Assembly: GCA_013115125.1 (NCBI GenBank)
Contig: JABANN010000359.1
Span: 1-35,695, forward strand
Reading direction: 5' to 3'
From: Perkinsus olseni
Taxonomy: Eukaryota; Perkinsozoa; Perkinsida
Length of the DNA: 35,695 bases
The notes under the pieces are model-generated. The model was given only the letters and a program-made list of their open reading frames with translations, searched no databases and was not told the DNA's origin. Positions 10,906 through 21,218 of this stretch are shown here, one piece after another. A program made the position numbers and the translations under genes. The number at the start of each line of letters is the position of its first letter. The stretch's first letter is position 1.

Positions 10906-13553
10906 ATGGGCAGCCGGTCGAGATCTCGCTCCCGAGATCGATCGTCTCGTCGCCGCAGGTCGAGGGATCGTGATGACCAGGACAGAGGTGATGCGGTTAG
11001 GACGCGGTGACACGGCGTTCTCATTGGAAGTCTCCTGGACTTTTCTAATGGATTTTAATCGGTTGAGGGCTGCTTACGCTGATCGACGATCGACCTTGGT
11101 TTTTTGGGGTCCCCAGCACATAGTCTTTTCAGATCGGTCACGGTCTCGTGGACGGTCTCGGCGGGAGAGGAGACGGTCGAGGTCCCGAGACCGCAGCAAG
11201 AGATCTAGGCGGGACTCGCCGGAGCCAGCACCCAGTGTTTTCAGTAGGGTGGCCTGCTCGAGGTAGATGTGTCTTTGAGCTTCTGTAGGTGTAGCGCCTC
11301 CTACGCCGAGGCCACAGGGAGAGGGAGTCTCATCAGGAGCCACTATGGGAAGAGTAGTGGAGATTGTAAACTTGAGGCGTGTAACTGGGAGTATCTTAGG
11401 TTAAAGGTGATGCATCTGAGAGGAGGTTGACGGTGAAGAATATCCGTCAGAGGGACTCTAGCCAGCAGTCAGTGATGGACTTCTTCAAGGGAGCGCTATT
11501 TGCCGTCACTGGCAACGGCGGGAAAACAACTCCGCTTCACCCGGTGGGCCACCCCATTACTCGCTTTCATGGGCTATGGTCATGCTCAGATCGTCTCTGT
11601 GTTTTTCTTGATCTCTGATGGTCACAGTCGTACAGCCCTCGTCGAGTTCCGGACTACCATCGCCGCAACAGTGGCCATGAGGCTCAATGGTACTACTTCT
11701 CGCGGGGCTATACACTACGTAGTCGTATGAGCGTCGGGAGGAGAATCTTAGGTCGACGCTTGCATGATAGGTATCGACTTGGATGGGCGTAAGTTGGCGA
11801 TAACAAGGCCCCACGGGTATAATAAGGAGGACCCTTCTAAGAGTATAACGGCCGAAGAAATCCAGAAGATTACCATCGAGGAGCTCTGTGGTAGTACCAT
11901 CCTCGTACCCATGCGGGAGTCGAACGATGATTGGCAGGAGGATCTGCAGCGAAGAAGACCTCCGGCATGAACTTGCAATTGGGGATATACCATCTCCCAC
12001 CAGTAATGTATCCATAGGGGTCGTGTGAGTAGGCGATCGCACCGGGCTGTAGGTGATGACGGAGACCTACCTGCGGGATCTATTGGAGCAGTTCGGCGCT
12101 CTGACTATGGTCAGCTTGATAAGGGATAAGACCACCGGCTTGAGCAAGGGGTACGGCTTCTGTCAGTTCGAAGGTAGTAGCAGAGTCATCGGTCTTGCGA
12201 AGGCGCATGAGGGATGGGTTGCCTCATTCTTAGACGCTGCCGATGCGGATAGGTGTCTGTACGCCCTTGATCAATTCGTCTTGGGTAACTACAGTCTCAG
12301 TGTTACCAAGCTGGTACCGGACGCCCAGCAGGGAGGGGTAGGCGGGTTCGAGTATCTCGGCTTACTCGCCACTTCTTCGCTGACAGGCTGCTGGTATCGG
12401 AGGCGCTGGTGTGGCTCCCGCGACTAATCTGGCCGACGGTTCATCAGGGGTAGTGGCGGGGGTCTTGGTAGCCTTGTAGGAGGGCGCAGCTCGTGCTCGC
12501 AGGTCCAGTCTATGACGGCTCGTGTGCTGGCTAACCCAGCCTTAGCTGCTCAACTGAAGGCCGGTCGAGAGATAGGGTCCACTCCAAGTACAGTAGTGCA
12601 GCTCCTCAATGCTGTTTACATCGAGGATCTCATGTCGGAGACGGGTAGTTACAAAATCGAATCTTTGGTGGCTGACTCTGGTCGCCTTCGATGCGTGTGC
12701 CATTTCAGAAGTCAAGTCGATCGAGGATGAAATACGAGATGAAGCGCAGAAGCACGGCACAGTACTGGAGGTCCGAGTCCCACGGGTGAGAGTCGTCCTA
12801 GCCTGGTTGGTTGGTCAGCCTGTTCCTCTCTCAGCCATCAGCAAGCCTGACGCCATACGCCAATGGCGTTGGGAAGATATTCGTGCAGTTCGCGGACATA
12901 ACGGCGGCCAGGAAGTTCCAGGCCGTCAACAACGGGAGGAAGTTCGACGACCGGGTTATGTGCGCAGCCTTCTATCCGACTGATAGGTGATGCGGAGGAG
13001 GCTACCAACTTTGTCGTTACTAACTTGTCACGCCTAGCGAAGCTGAACTCTCTGTTGGACCGGAAGTAGTTTTGTAAACGGCTCACGAGTGTCATCCATA
13101 GCATCTCACGGCCGCCCCCGGTTGAACCAACTTTGATGCCTAGTAGATTCCGAGGTCTGTGACGTGTGTGGGGTCAGGTATAAGATGGGTAAGTATACCC
13201 TGTATAACGTAGAGAGTATGACGATGGCAGTAAGACCGGTGAAAGCACCACCGCCTAAGCCTCCACCGCCAGCTGTTGGTATGACCTCCTGCCCGCTCTG
13301 CTGTCTTTGAGTCTCGTCCTTGTATAGGGTCGGGCCCAACGGCTATTGGGGAAGAGGAAGGAGATGACGTGAGCGATGAACAGAAAAAAGAAGCCGGGAC
13401 GACCGAGGCGTCTGGTAGGTCTAGCGTGAAAGTTTTTGGTGAATCAGTTGCATGCTCTAGCCTTGTGTACATGCGTTTTGTCTGGTAGATACCGCGAAGG
13501 GGGCGAAAGAAGGAGACAAGGCTGATGATGATGATTGTGAGGTCGTGGATTGA
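10906..13553 (+). CDS. U2AF2: Splicing factor U2AF large subunit (U2AF65)
   Basis: U2AF65 binds the polypyrimidine tract at 3' splice sites and recruits U2 snRNP. The start at 10906 opens an RS domain (MGSRSRSRSRDRSSRRR), continued in a second exon from about 11134. RRM1 is split over several exons (QQSVMDFFKGALFAVTGN, then TALVEFRTTIAATVAMRLNG, then GRKLAITRPHGY). RRM2 shows TYLRDLLEQFGALTMVSLI and KTTGLSKGYGFCQFE. The third, U2AF-homology RRM has VGKIFVQFADITAARKFQ and the R-x-F-type motif GRKFDDRVMCAAFYP. Past this domain, where animal U2AF65 ends, the frame seems to go on through a proline-rich stretch (KAPPPKPPPPA) to an acidic end at 13551-13553. The tail is less certain than the RRMs. 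I did not find the tryptophan-bearing U2AF35-binding segment with confidence. Confidence 0.9.
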
Positions 13554-13873
13554 CGTCGTCGTGACTAGTACAGTTTCGCTCCTCCCCTGCCAACGTCTTG
13601 TGTTCTTCTAGCCTCCCTTAAGCTGTGGACGGTGTGTACCTGTGGAGCGTTCACAAGCTAGATGACCTCGAGCGATGGCGCTGTCGCTCGACTTCACTCA
13701 CCTCAGGCCGTACACTGTACGTGAGATGCCACTCAGTGTAACGGGCCGGATAGTTCGTCGTCCCCCTCGAGGCCGACCTCCCTTGGCATGTCCTGTCTCC
13801 TTTTTGTGTGGCCACGACTGTAACAGCAGCCACCGCATCACTCGCATAGATTGTTCTTGTTTTTCGAATTATT
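13554..13873. other. Intergenic stretch, no gene seen
   Basis: This 320-base gap lies between two same-strand genes. Open frames on both strands here look like chance frames. The last 30 bases before the next start are T-rich (TTGTTCTTGTTTTTCG), as expected for a promoter or leader acceptor region, but no AG acceptor is obvious right before the ATG. Confidence 0.4.
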
Positions 13874-15224
13874 ATGTTGAGCAATATTGCCCGTCGTGGC
13901 TTTGCCTCCGTCACTGCAACTGCGAGACTCGCAGCCCTCAGGCAGCTCATCAAGACAAGAGCTGTAGGACTTTTCCCGACCCGGAGTTGCGCGTTCGAAC
14001 GTCTCTTTTCTCTCAGCCTAACAATGGCGTCATCCGAGCGATGGAGGCCCACTCCGGCCTCTCTGCGATGGTCGTGGAGCAGACTAAAGGCCGAAGAGCT
14101 GATGGTAGTGTTTTGCGCTGAGCCACGTTCTACGGTCGTCCGACTCGCTGTTGGTAGGCTCGGAAGCAAAGTTTGACTGCCTCTGGTCTTCCTCGTTGAC
14201 TTCTAGCACTCTGAAGGGGATGCCTGATATTGAAACGGTTGATACCACACAGAGATTGCAAATAGTCGAGGACTGCCTCGACGTCTCTTCCCTCCCTATG
14301 ATCTACGATGGGGACACTGGTGGGGAGGCCGAGATCTTCCGATTCACGGTCAAGAAGTTGGAACGTCTTGGTGTGAGTGCTTGCGTTATCGAGGACAAGA
14401 CCGGGCTCAAACAGAACTCGCTATTTGGCACTGAGAGGTAGTCAACTGGTGCGGAAATGAAGGCTCATTGGCTCATGTTATTCAGGAAGCAGCAGCTTGC
14501 TGACGTTGATGAGTTCTGTGACAAGTTGGCGGCCGGCAAGGATGCGCAGGTCACCAACGACTTTATGATTTTTGCAAGAGTTGAGGCTCTCATCGCTGGT
14601 TTTGGACAAGACGAGGTGCTTTCACTACTTCTGGTGGCGACCGTGATGATGGTGTCTTCGCTCAGGCCATGCGTCGAGCAACGGCGTACCTGGAAAAGGG
14701 AGGCTGTGATGGTATTATGATCCATTCTAGGCAGAAGGATCCTCAGGAGATCTATGATTTCCTTAAAGTACCCATTCCCTTACGGCTTGCTTTTGCGTCC
14801 GTCGACTCATCATTGTCCGTAGGTTTTTCGACAGCAATACCCCGACAAGGTCAAGACGCCGATCATCCTAGTTCCTACTAGGTAGGGAAGCCCTTTTGGT
14901 TTCTGGCGTTTCCTCATTCAAATTGCGCTCAGTTACAACAGCGTCCACGAGTCTGAGCTGGCTGAGCACGGTGCGAATATTATTATTCACGCCAATCAGC
15001 TCATCAGGGCAGCCTATCCCGCCATGCAAAAGGTCGCAGCCGAGATTCTCTCAGCGTAAGAGTCCCCCCACTGGTGCTACTGGACTTGGTGGTATTCCCT
15101 TGTTGTCAGTGGCCGGTCGCAGGAAGTTGACGGTGAGATCATGCCCATCAAGCAAGTGATAAGCTTCATTGATGACAACACTAGTGCGCCCAAGGCTACG
15201 GCCCACCCTACTGCGAGCTCGTGA
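13874..15224 (+). CDS. pepM: Phosphoenolpyruvate mutase (phosphonate biosynthesis)
   Basis: PEP mutase turns phosphoenolpyruvate into phosphonopyruvate, the first step to most natural phosphonates. Eight exons (13874-13963, 14017-14104, 14158-14437, 14486-14615, 14666-14767, 14823-14881, 14933-15055, 15110-15224) keep frame and give 328 residues. The core is complete: MEAHSGLSAMVVEQT, the Mg-binding DGDTG, the mutase signature EDKTGLKQNS, the ARVEALIAGFG arginine, and GIMIHSR with its histidine. It ends with PIILVPT and NQLIRAAYPAMQKVAAEIL. The EDK-x5-NS loop separates it from isocitrate lyase and methylisocitrate lyase relatives; phosphonopyruvate hydrolase is the closest alternative. The first 20 residues (MLSNIARRGFASVTATARLA) are basic, lack acidic residues and look like a mitochondrial presequence. 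The partner decarboxylase and transaminase genes are not in this window. Confidence 0.93.
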
Positions 15225-15418
15225 GAAGGGTGCTGGATAGATGTATTAACCACTCTTTTTTTCTGACTGTGGAGTGCTCTTAGTTTCTACCGTGTTAGTG
15301 AGTGTATCAGCGTCGTAACTATAGTGCGTTCTGTGTCTCTAGCAACATGATCTTGTGTTATCAACGGCAGGGTTTTGTGAGTGCTAGTTGGCCCTGGTAG
15401 TAGTAGGAGCCTTTGCCG

Positions 15419-16801
15419 ATGTTCATCATCACTGTGGTGTCGGACACTATAGTCCTCCCACCTGATGAGTTCGAGCCTGGCAAGCACATATCGCATGTAC
15501 GGCGGCGGATACAGGAGAAGTAGTACCACTCCTTGCGCAACTCGTACAGCTGAACACTAGACCGCGCACGACTGCCTCCCTGAGGGTCTGAGGACTGCCT
15601 TTCTGCTTACAGGGCTTCTTCAGTTGCATGTCCCCTTACTAGGTACGTAGATCGAGTGATACCGGATGTCGGCCTGGTAGTGGCTCTCTACGACATTATC
15701 AGGATAACGGATGCCTACATCCATCCGGCTGACTTCCACCATCAGAAGGTACCATCGACGCTAGCTGGTGAGAGCCGCTCCTCATCACGCATTGTTAGGG
15801 CGGTGCCTTCTGCAAAGTAGCCTTCCGGTTGTGTGTCTTCCGGCCGATGGTTGGTGAGACCATCGTAGGAGTGGTGGACCGTTCTACAGCCACTGGCCTC
15901 TACGTCAAGCTTGGGTCCTGGTTCAAGGACGTACATATACCCTATGCTGATCTGAAGTAATACCACCACTACGTAGTGAGCACACGACGACGTCGCGGGA
16001 CTTCGAATTGGAACACACACAACGTGGGAGGTTTGGTATCGCTCGTATCTTAGGGACCCGTGCTTGTATGATGAGCAGACGAAGCTGTGGATTTGGCAGT
16101 ACAAGCGAGAGGACGCTACTGATAGTTTCTTCTACAGGCCAGGTAGGACCTCTCCCTGTGAGGGTGGGACGCCATGACGATCCGCTTCTGTTCTTAGGAG
16201 CTGAGATATGTTTCTCGGTGAAGGCGATAGTGTTCAATCAACGGCAGGAGGCTAAGACTGGCTTAGCGCAGGTTGTGACAGAAAAGGACTCTAAAGGTAG
16301 TAGTGGGGTAGTAGGGGTTGCAGTAGTAGCAGTAGTGACTACTACAGCGTACGGTCCATCCCGGTGATCGGCTATGGGACTGGCCGCAGCCAGGGCTCCT
16401 CTGAGAGTCTTGCGCTCCGTTCACGCGACGCGCGGTATCGTACAGTGACGCCAGCATATTCTGTCCCATCTCTTGCACGCGTGATGGTGGGGTGTCTATC
16501 GCCAACACTTTTCCGGCAAAGTTGGGTACTGTGGTCCTACACATATCGTGTAGCCTTTCATTTCCCATCTTCTGATGCCCAACTCGCACAATGTATTCGA
16601 GACCCCATCCGGGTAGCAGTAGTGAGAACCTTATTATGATGAGCGGCCTCTCGTCGTTGCACGGTTAACCTCGCCCTTTCGAAGCTCTCGTGAGTATCCC
16701 TTTCCTCATCAGGTCCTAGTGCACCGCTGCCCCCAATGCAAGTATTGGGTAGTGTCGCTGGGGACGGTATGGGTCTTACCAGCTGGTGGGCCGAGGAATG
16801 A
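15419..16801 (+). CDS. POLR3H: RNA polymerase III subunit RPC8 (Rpc25)
   Basis: This is the Rpb7-like stalk subunit of RNA polymerase III, which with its partner helps initiation on tRNA and 5S genes. Exons 15419-15519, 15643-15748, 15799-15956, 16054-16142, 16198-16296 and 16713-16801 keep frame and give 213 residues, close to the about 204 of human RPC8. The N-terminus has TVVSDTIVLPPDEFEPGKHI and VGLVVALYDIIRITDAYIHP. The OB part has AFRLCVFRPMVGETIVGVVD, VKLGSWFKDVHIPY and LYDEQTKLWIWQYKRED. The end, QVLGSVAGDGMGLTSWWAEE, matches the family's typical G-L-x-SWW tail. The last intron (16297-16712) is 416 bases, far longer than the others (50-123), so an extra exon could be hidden there. Its stop lies 125 bases before the next start. 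Confidence 0.9.
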
Positions 16802-16889
16802 TACTCCCCCATACGTTTACTACTCGACAGCCTGTTGCGTTAGAGTGGAGTTACTAGTCGTCTACGTGGAACCGGTGTGATCTTCTCCA

Positions 16890-16913
16890 AGTTCGGCTCT
16901 CCCGTTACCCCAG
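16890..16913 (+). promoter_or_regulatory. Candidate leader splice acceptor before the aldehyde dehydrogenase gene
   Basis: A pyrimidine-rich run ends in GTTACCCCAG (AG at 16912-16913), 13 bases before the ATG at 16927 and within the 125-base gap after RPC8. It has the form of a 3' splice site with no upstream coding exon to pair with, which fits trans-splicing of a leader. This is inferred from sequence only. Confidence 0.35.
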
Positions 16914-16926
16914 CACATATCGTTTG

Positions 16927-19487
16927 ATGTCACCAACGGCGGTAGATACTACACCGTTGTTGCCTGGCTCGGAGGAGTTCATTCCGGACACTAAGCCGGA
17001 GGAAATCCTACCAATATATAGATCGCTAACATCAGCCTTCAGAACTGGTAGCTAGCAATAGCCTCCCTGCCCCATCGGCGAACCTGCTTCCCGCTTTTTC
17101 CCAGATCGTACCAAGTCGTTGGAGTGGCGTCTGGAGCAGTTGGACGCTCTAGAGCGCATGATAAGGGAGAATGGCGCCCTTTTCAAACAGGCCATGCTAG
17201 AGGACATGCATGTGTGAGCGGATCACAAAAGGGCTTCGCTTGCTCCTCAGCCTTGTCACTGCGAAACCATCAGGCTAGCCACTGATGTATCAGGGCCTAG
17301 TAGCAGCTCGGAAGAGCCTGCCTGAAGTGCCGCTGTGCAGGTCCCCTCTGGATAGTGATGTCATGCAAGTTTCCCTCGTATTAAGCGACATTGAGCTCTT
17401 CAAAGCCGATCTCGAGTCCTGGATGAAACCTGAGACTGTATCCTCGAACGTGCTCACCTTTCCAGGTCGTACTCATCTTCGAAGATACCGACGTTCTGAT
17501 TCTGATGATATTCCTTTTCAGGCAAATCGGAGCTCCTGAACGAACCCCTCGGTGTCGTGGTTGTCTATGGCGCGTGGAACTACAACTTCCTTCTCACCCT
17601 GCAGCCCGTTGTGGGCGCCATCGGTGCCGGGAATTGCGTAAGCTGCTCCGATCGAACTTATATATCTCCTTCACGCTCCCACAGGTGCTTATCAAGCCTG
17701 GTGACTACGCAGTGAGGAGTACTCAAGCTATGATGCAGCTCATTCCGCGGTATATGGACCAGGACTGTATCAGAGTGGTCAGTGGCGGGCCGGAACTCAG
17801 TGACGCTATACTTGAGCATGAATGGCAAAAGATATTCTTTACCGGAAGTGGGCTCTCCCTTCATTAGTTGTGTGGTTACATGCAATACGGTATGTCAGGT
17901 CCGAACGTTGGGCGCATCATCTACGAGAAGGCTGCTAAGTTTCTGACACCCTGCACCCTCGAACTGGGTGGGAAGAGCCCTTGCATTGTCGACGCTACGG
18001 CCGATCTCACTATCACGGCCAGACGTAAGTGACCTCAATGACTTCTGTGAGGAGGACTTCCATCACCTCAGGCCTCGTGTGGGGTGCTTTGGCCAGTGCT
18101 GGACAGACCTGCGTCAGACCGGATTATGTCTTGGTAATAGGCTTGGGGACGGCTGGGAGGACCATCAATCCGGCTGGTTCGCTCACATCTTCATCAGGTT
18201 CATGAGTCGATCGGCGACAGGCTAGTTCAGACGGTCAAGTCCACCGTCAAGGAGTTCTACGGAGAGGATCCTAAGGAATCTCCGTGGTTCGCTCGTAAGC
18301 TCCAGCTTTGTGTGTCATCCACGCATACCTTTCTCGTAGGTGTGATCAACCAACGTAACTTCGATCGCGTTACCGGCCTTTTTGATGGGTCGGAGGACCT
18401 TATGGTCCTGGGCGGCCCGAAGACCATGGATCGCGACACATGGTGAGCACCTCTTCCGCCGCTGGATGAAATAATGGAGGGCTCTGTATCCACCCTTCGG
18501 TTTCTGCTAGTTACGTGCCTCCGACAATTATCAATTTCCGTACAGACAAACAGCGCTTCGCTGCGGCAAAGGTTATGCAGGTCGGCTATCCCCTCTCCGA
18601 GAGCTACTGCTTTTGTCACATCACCGCTCTGATTCAGATGGAAATCTTCGGCCCCCTTATTCCGGTCTGCTACTACAAGGACTTCTCCGAGTGTGTGGAT
18701 TTCATTCGGTAAATTGCTGTGCGGGAGGTCAGTCGATCGTCCCTTTGTTCAGGTCTCGTCCGTCTCCCCTTGCCTCCTACCTCTTCTCATCAGACCCGAC
18801 CATGAAGGAGACGTTCAAGCACAGCATCCACTCGGGCAGTCAGGCCATCAATGGTCCGCAGTTTTTCTCGCGCTCTCGAATTTACGTCCGTCCGCCTGAT
18901 GTACGCGTACTGTGGTTACAGATACGATGATTCACCTCAGCGTGGAGGACTTGCCCTTTGGGGGTACCGGTGCCTCCGGCTTCGGCTCGTACCATGGGAA
19001 GTACTCCTTCGAGTGCTTCTCACACAAGAAGGCTGTAAGGTGGTCTATGATCTCGCCAGAGCTAGTCGCCCCAAACCTAGGTGTTGTCGCGCCCTACGAT
19101 TCTGGATGTCCCTCAACGTTATCCTCCGTACACTCCAGCAGATGGAAAGTTCTTACGCGCGGCCCTCAACGCCAAGGTTGGCCGACACGATTGTAGCGGG
19201 CGTATCACGTGGCAATTTCAGCTCTCTCTCGTGTGGGGAAGGTTGTCTAAGTTGATGACCACAGGGAAGATCGTGGCCTTCGTCGTATTACTCTTGGCGT
19301 AAGTCCTCGAATAAGAGCATAGCAGCCCTGATTTTCGTAGACCACGTTATTCCGGTGAGCAGGTTCTTGCTGAGGAAGAACATCGCGAGGTTCGTGCTGC
19401 AGTGAGCACTGGAGGGGCAGCTTCCTACGGCCCTGATTTATTAAAATACCATCATCGTCTTCTCAGCGATTCGTATTAACTCGCTAG
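16927..19487 (+). CDS. Class-3 aldehyde dehydrogenase, fatty-aldehyde type
   Basis: ALDH3 enzymes oxidise medium- and long-chain aldehydes to acids with NAD(P). I read 17 exons from ATG 16927 to TAG 19485-19487, all phases consistent, giving 540 residues. Family features in order: [20 protein letters not shown]; the catalytic asparagine region [54 protein letters not shown]; the general-base LELGGKSP; the catalytic cysteine in [25 protein letters not shown]; and [20 protein letters not shown]. After the catalytic domain a hydrophobic stretch ([12 protein letters not shown]) and a charged tail recall the membrane-anchored fatty aldehyde dehydrogenase ALDH3A2, though the hydrophobic run is short. 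Introns are 41-127 bases. Catalytic residues all look intact, so the enzyme is probably active. The last two exons are the least certain. Confidence 0.93.
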
Positions 19488-19560
19488 CTTGCGTTCCTCA
19501 ATCGGTCTTCCTCGAGTGTAGAGGTGCAGTAACTCGTCGGAGCCACTCAACACGCGCTTG

Positions 19561-20220
19561 GTTGCAGACTTATCGTGGACTTGGAAGGTTCTTCGTCTGA
19601 GTGTGGTAGTACAAGCATCCCTGGATTGCCATTCACATCAGACAGCAGTGATGAATATTGCGGGGCAGCTGCGGCAGAGGCAGGATTCCACTGTTGCTGT
19701 CAAAGGCTCATCATCGCACTGACGTCAGTCACCTTAGTGAACTGATTGTAGCTGATTTCATGAGTGACTTCTGGTCAATCGGCCGCGACTCTGCGAAGTA
19801 TCAAAGTGAACACAGTGGCCCGAACTCATGCTTCCAGTGGGAGGTTCAGACGCTGTTATCACAGCAATGCCACAACGAGGTTGGATGCTTCATAGCTCTT
19901 CTTCGGTCGAGCGACGAGTACGTCCGTAGGTAGATGACTACTACGAGAATGACAAGGACGACAACTATCGTCGCAGTATGATCCTATGCTTTGGTATGGC
20001 AACACAGAAGTACCGAAGGTGTAAGGAAGAGTATCAAGCGGCGTCAACGTCAATAGTAAGTCCGCACAGCTAGTTTGGTCTTTGTTGGCTAGAGACCATG
20101 GTGGCCTTTGGTGGCTGGTTACTGGCGAGGGGGTGGGACTGCGTACCCATTCGCTAGGCCATAAACTTATGATGATCTTAACGAGCGGAACCTTCTGCGA
20201 CATGCTTTTGCCTTGAATCT
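19561..20220 (+). CDS. Possible plus-strand exons of an unrecognised gene
   Basis: Pieces here have protein-like character in plus-strand frames but I could not join them with confidence. One reads LEGSSSECGSTSIPGLPFTS at about 19580-19640. Another reads FMSDFWSIGRDSAKYQSEHS at about 19755-19815. A third reads DDYYENDKDDNYRRSMILCF at about 19935-19995, then MATQKYRRCKEEYQAASTS before a GTAAGT at 20056. Good acceptors (TCACAG, CCGTAG) lie nearby. The gene would continue the plus-strand block after the aldehyde dehydrogenase. I recognise no domain. Confidence 0.3.
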
Positions 20221-21218
20221 GTCAGAGAAAACCTCGCGACCTGTCCTTAGTTTGTCTTCTTCGACTCAGAGTCAAGCAAGGGCCAATACGCTAGAGGGTT
20301 GTCTACTGAAGCACTTCAAGCAGGCCATCACGTTGTTATTGAAGACTGCAGAAGTGAATGGGAAATGTGTCCCTATTCAAAGATCATGATTGTTGTTGAA
20401 TATCGTTTCCGTTCACTCACCAAATTTCGGGTTATCATGTGATGAAGAGTATAGACCGAGTGTATTGAGCATCAGCGCGTCCAATGATTGGACCCCAATC
20501 GTAGCACGGTCGAAACGGGAAAGAAGGTGTGTGTGAGTGTTCAACGCCGAAAACCGGCTCAGTGCATACGACTGTCATCACGTAGGCTCGTAGGATGTCC
20601 CTCTGGACCATCCATCCCATGCATCTCGTGAGATCCGCCCTCCCTCAATCACCATACACATGTGTGGCCGCTGCTTTAGTGCAGATGACTTGTAGCCCTC
20701 ATCGGGTAGCAGCCACAACTATTTATACACGTTTAAGGTTCTAGCCGGGGGACAATAACGATGCCTTCATCTTCCGTGTGTATGAGCAGACAGTGAAAAC
20801 AGAATGATTCGAGTCGGTCCTCTCTACTTACTTTCAAAGACGTACGTAATTTAATCGATCTCTATACCATACAAATCGAGAGCAAAAGTTTGTTAGACCT
20901 CGACTGCTCACCACGAGCGGAGGCTGATTGTATACAGGAGGAATGGAAGCGGCAGCATCGTTTGTCCCGGAGGACTATCTTTCTTCGTCGTCCCCCCGTA
21001 CACTCATGACCATTACTCATCCTTGTCCTACCCCTGCGTGGTCTCACCGCCCTGGTTCTCACTCGAAAACACGACATATCACTCGTTGTCTACACATTAG
21101 TCAGAAAACAGATAGAAAAGCACTCACAGTTGCCGTTCGATTCATCCCTACAGACAATGTAGTCTCGACGAATCGAAAGGCCATCATCGACCACGCTTCA
21201 CGTGATCCGTACACCGGC
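20221..21218. other. Convergent intergenic zone, no gene seen
   Basis: This stretch of about 1 kb lies between the 3' end of the plus-strand block and the 3' end of the minus-strand KH gene. Open frames are short and lack splice support. The part near 20690-20880 is richer in A and T. I see no tRNA, rRNA or repeat. Terminators or poly(A) signals for both blocks should lie here but I cannot point to them. Confidence 0.4.

Noticed and set aside
16630-16712. ATGATGA as a possible box C of a C/D snoRNA in the long RPC8 intron
   Set aside because: No CTGA box D or terminal stem is found at a suitable distance.
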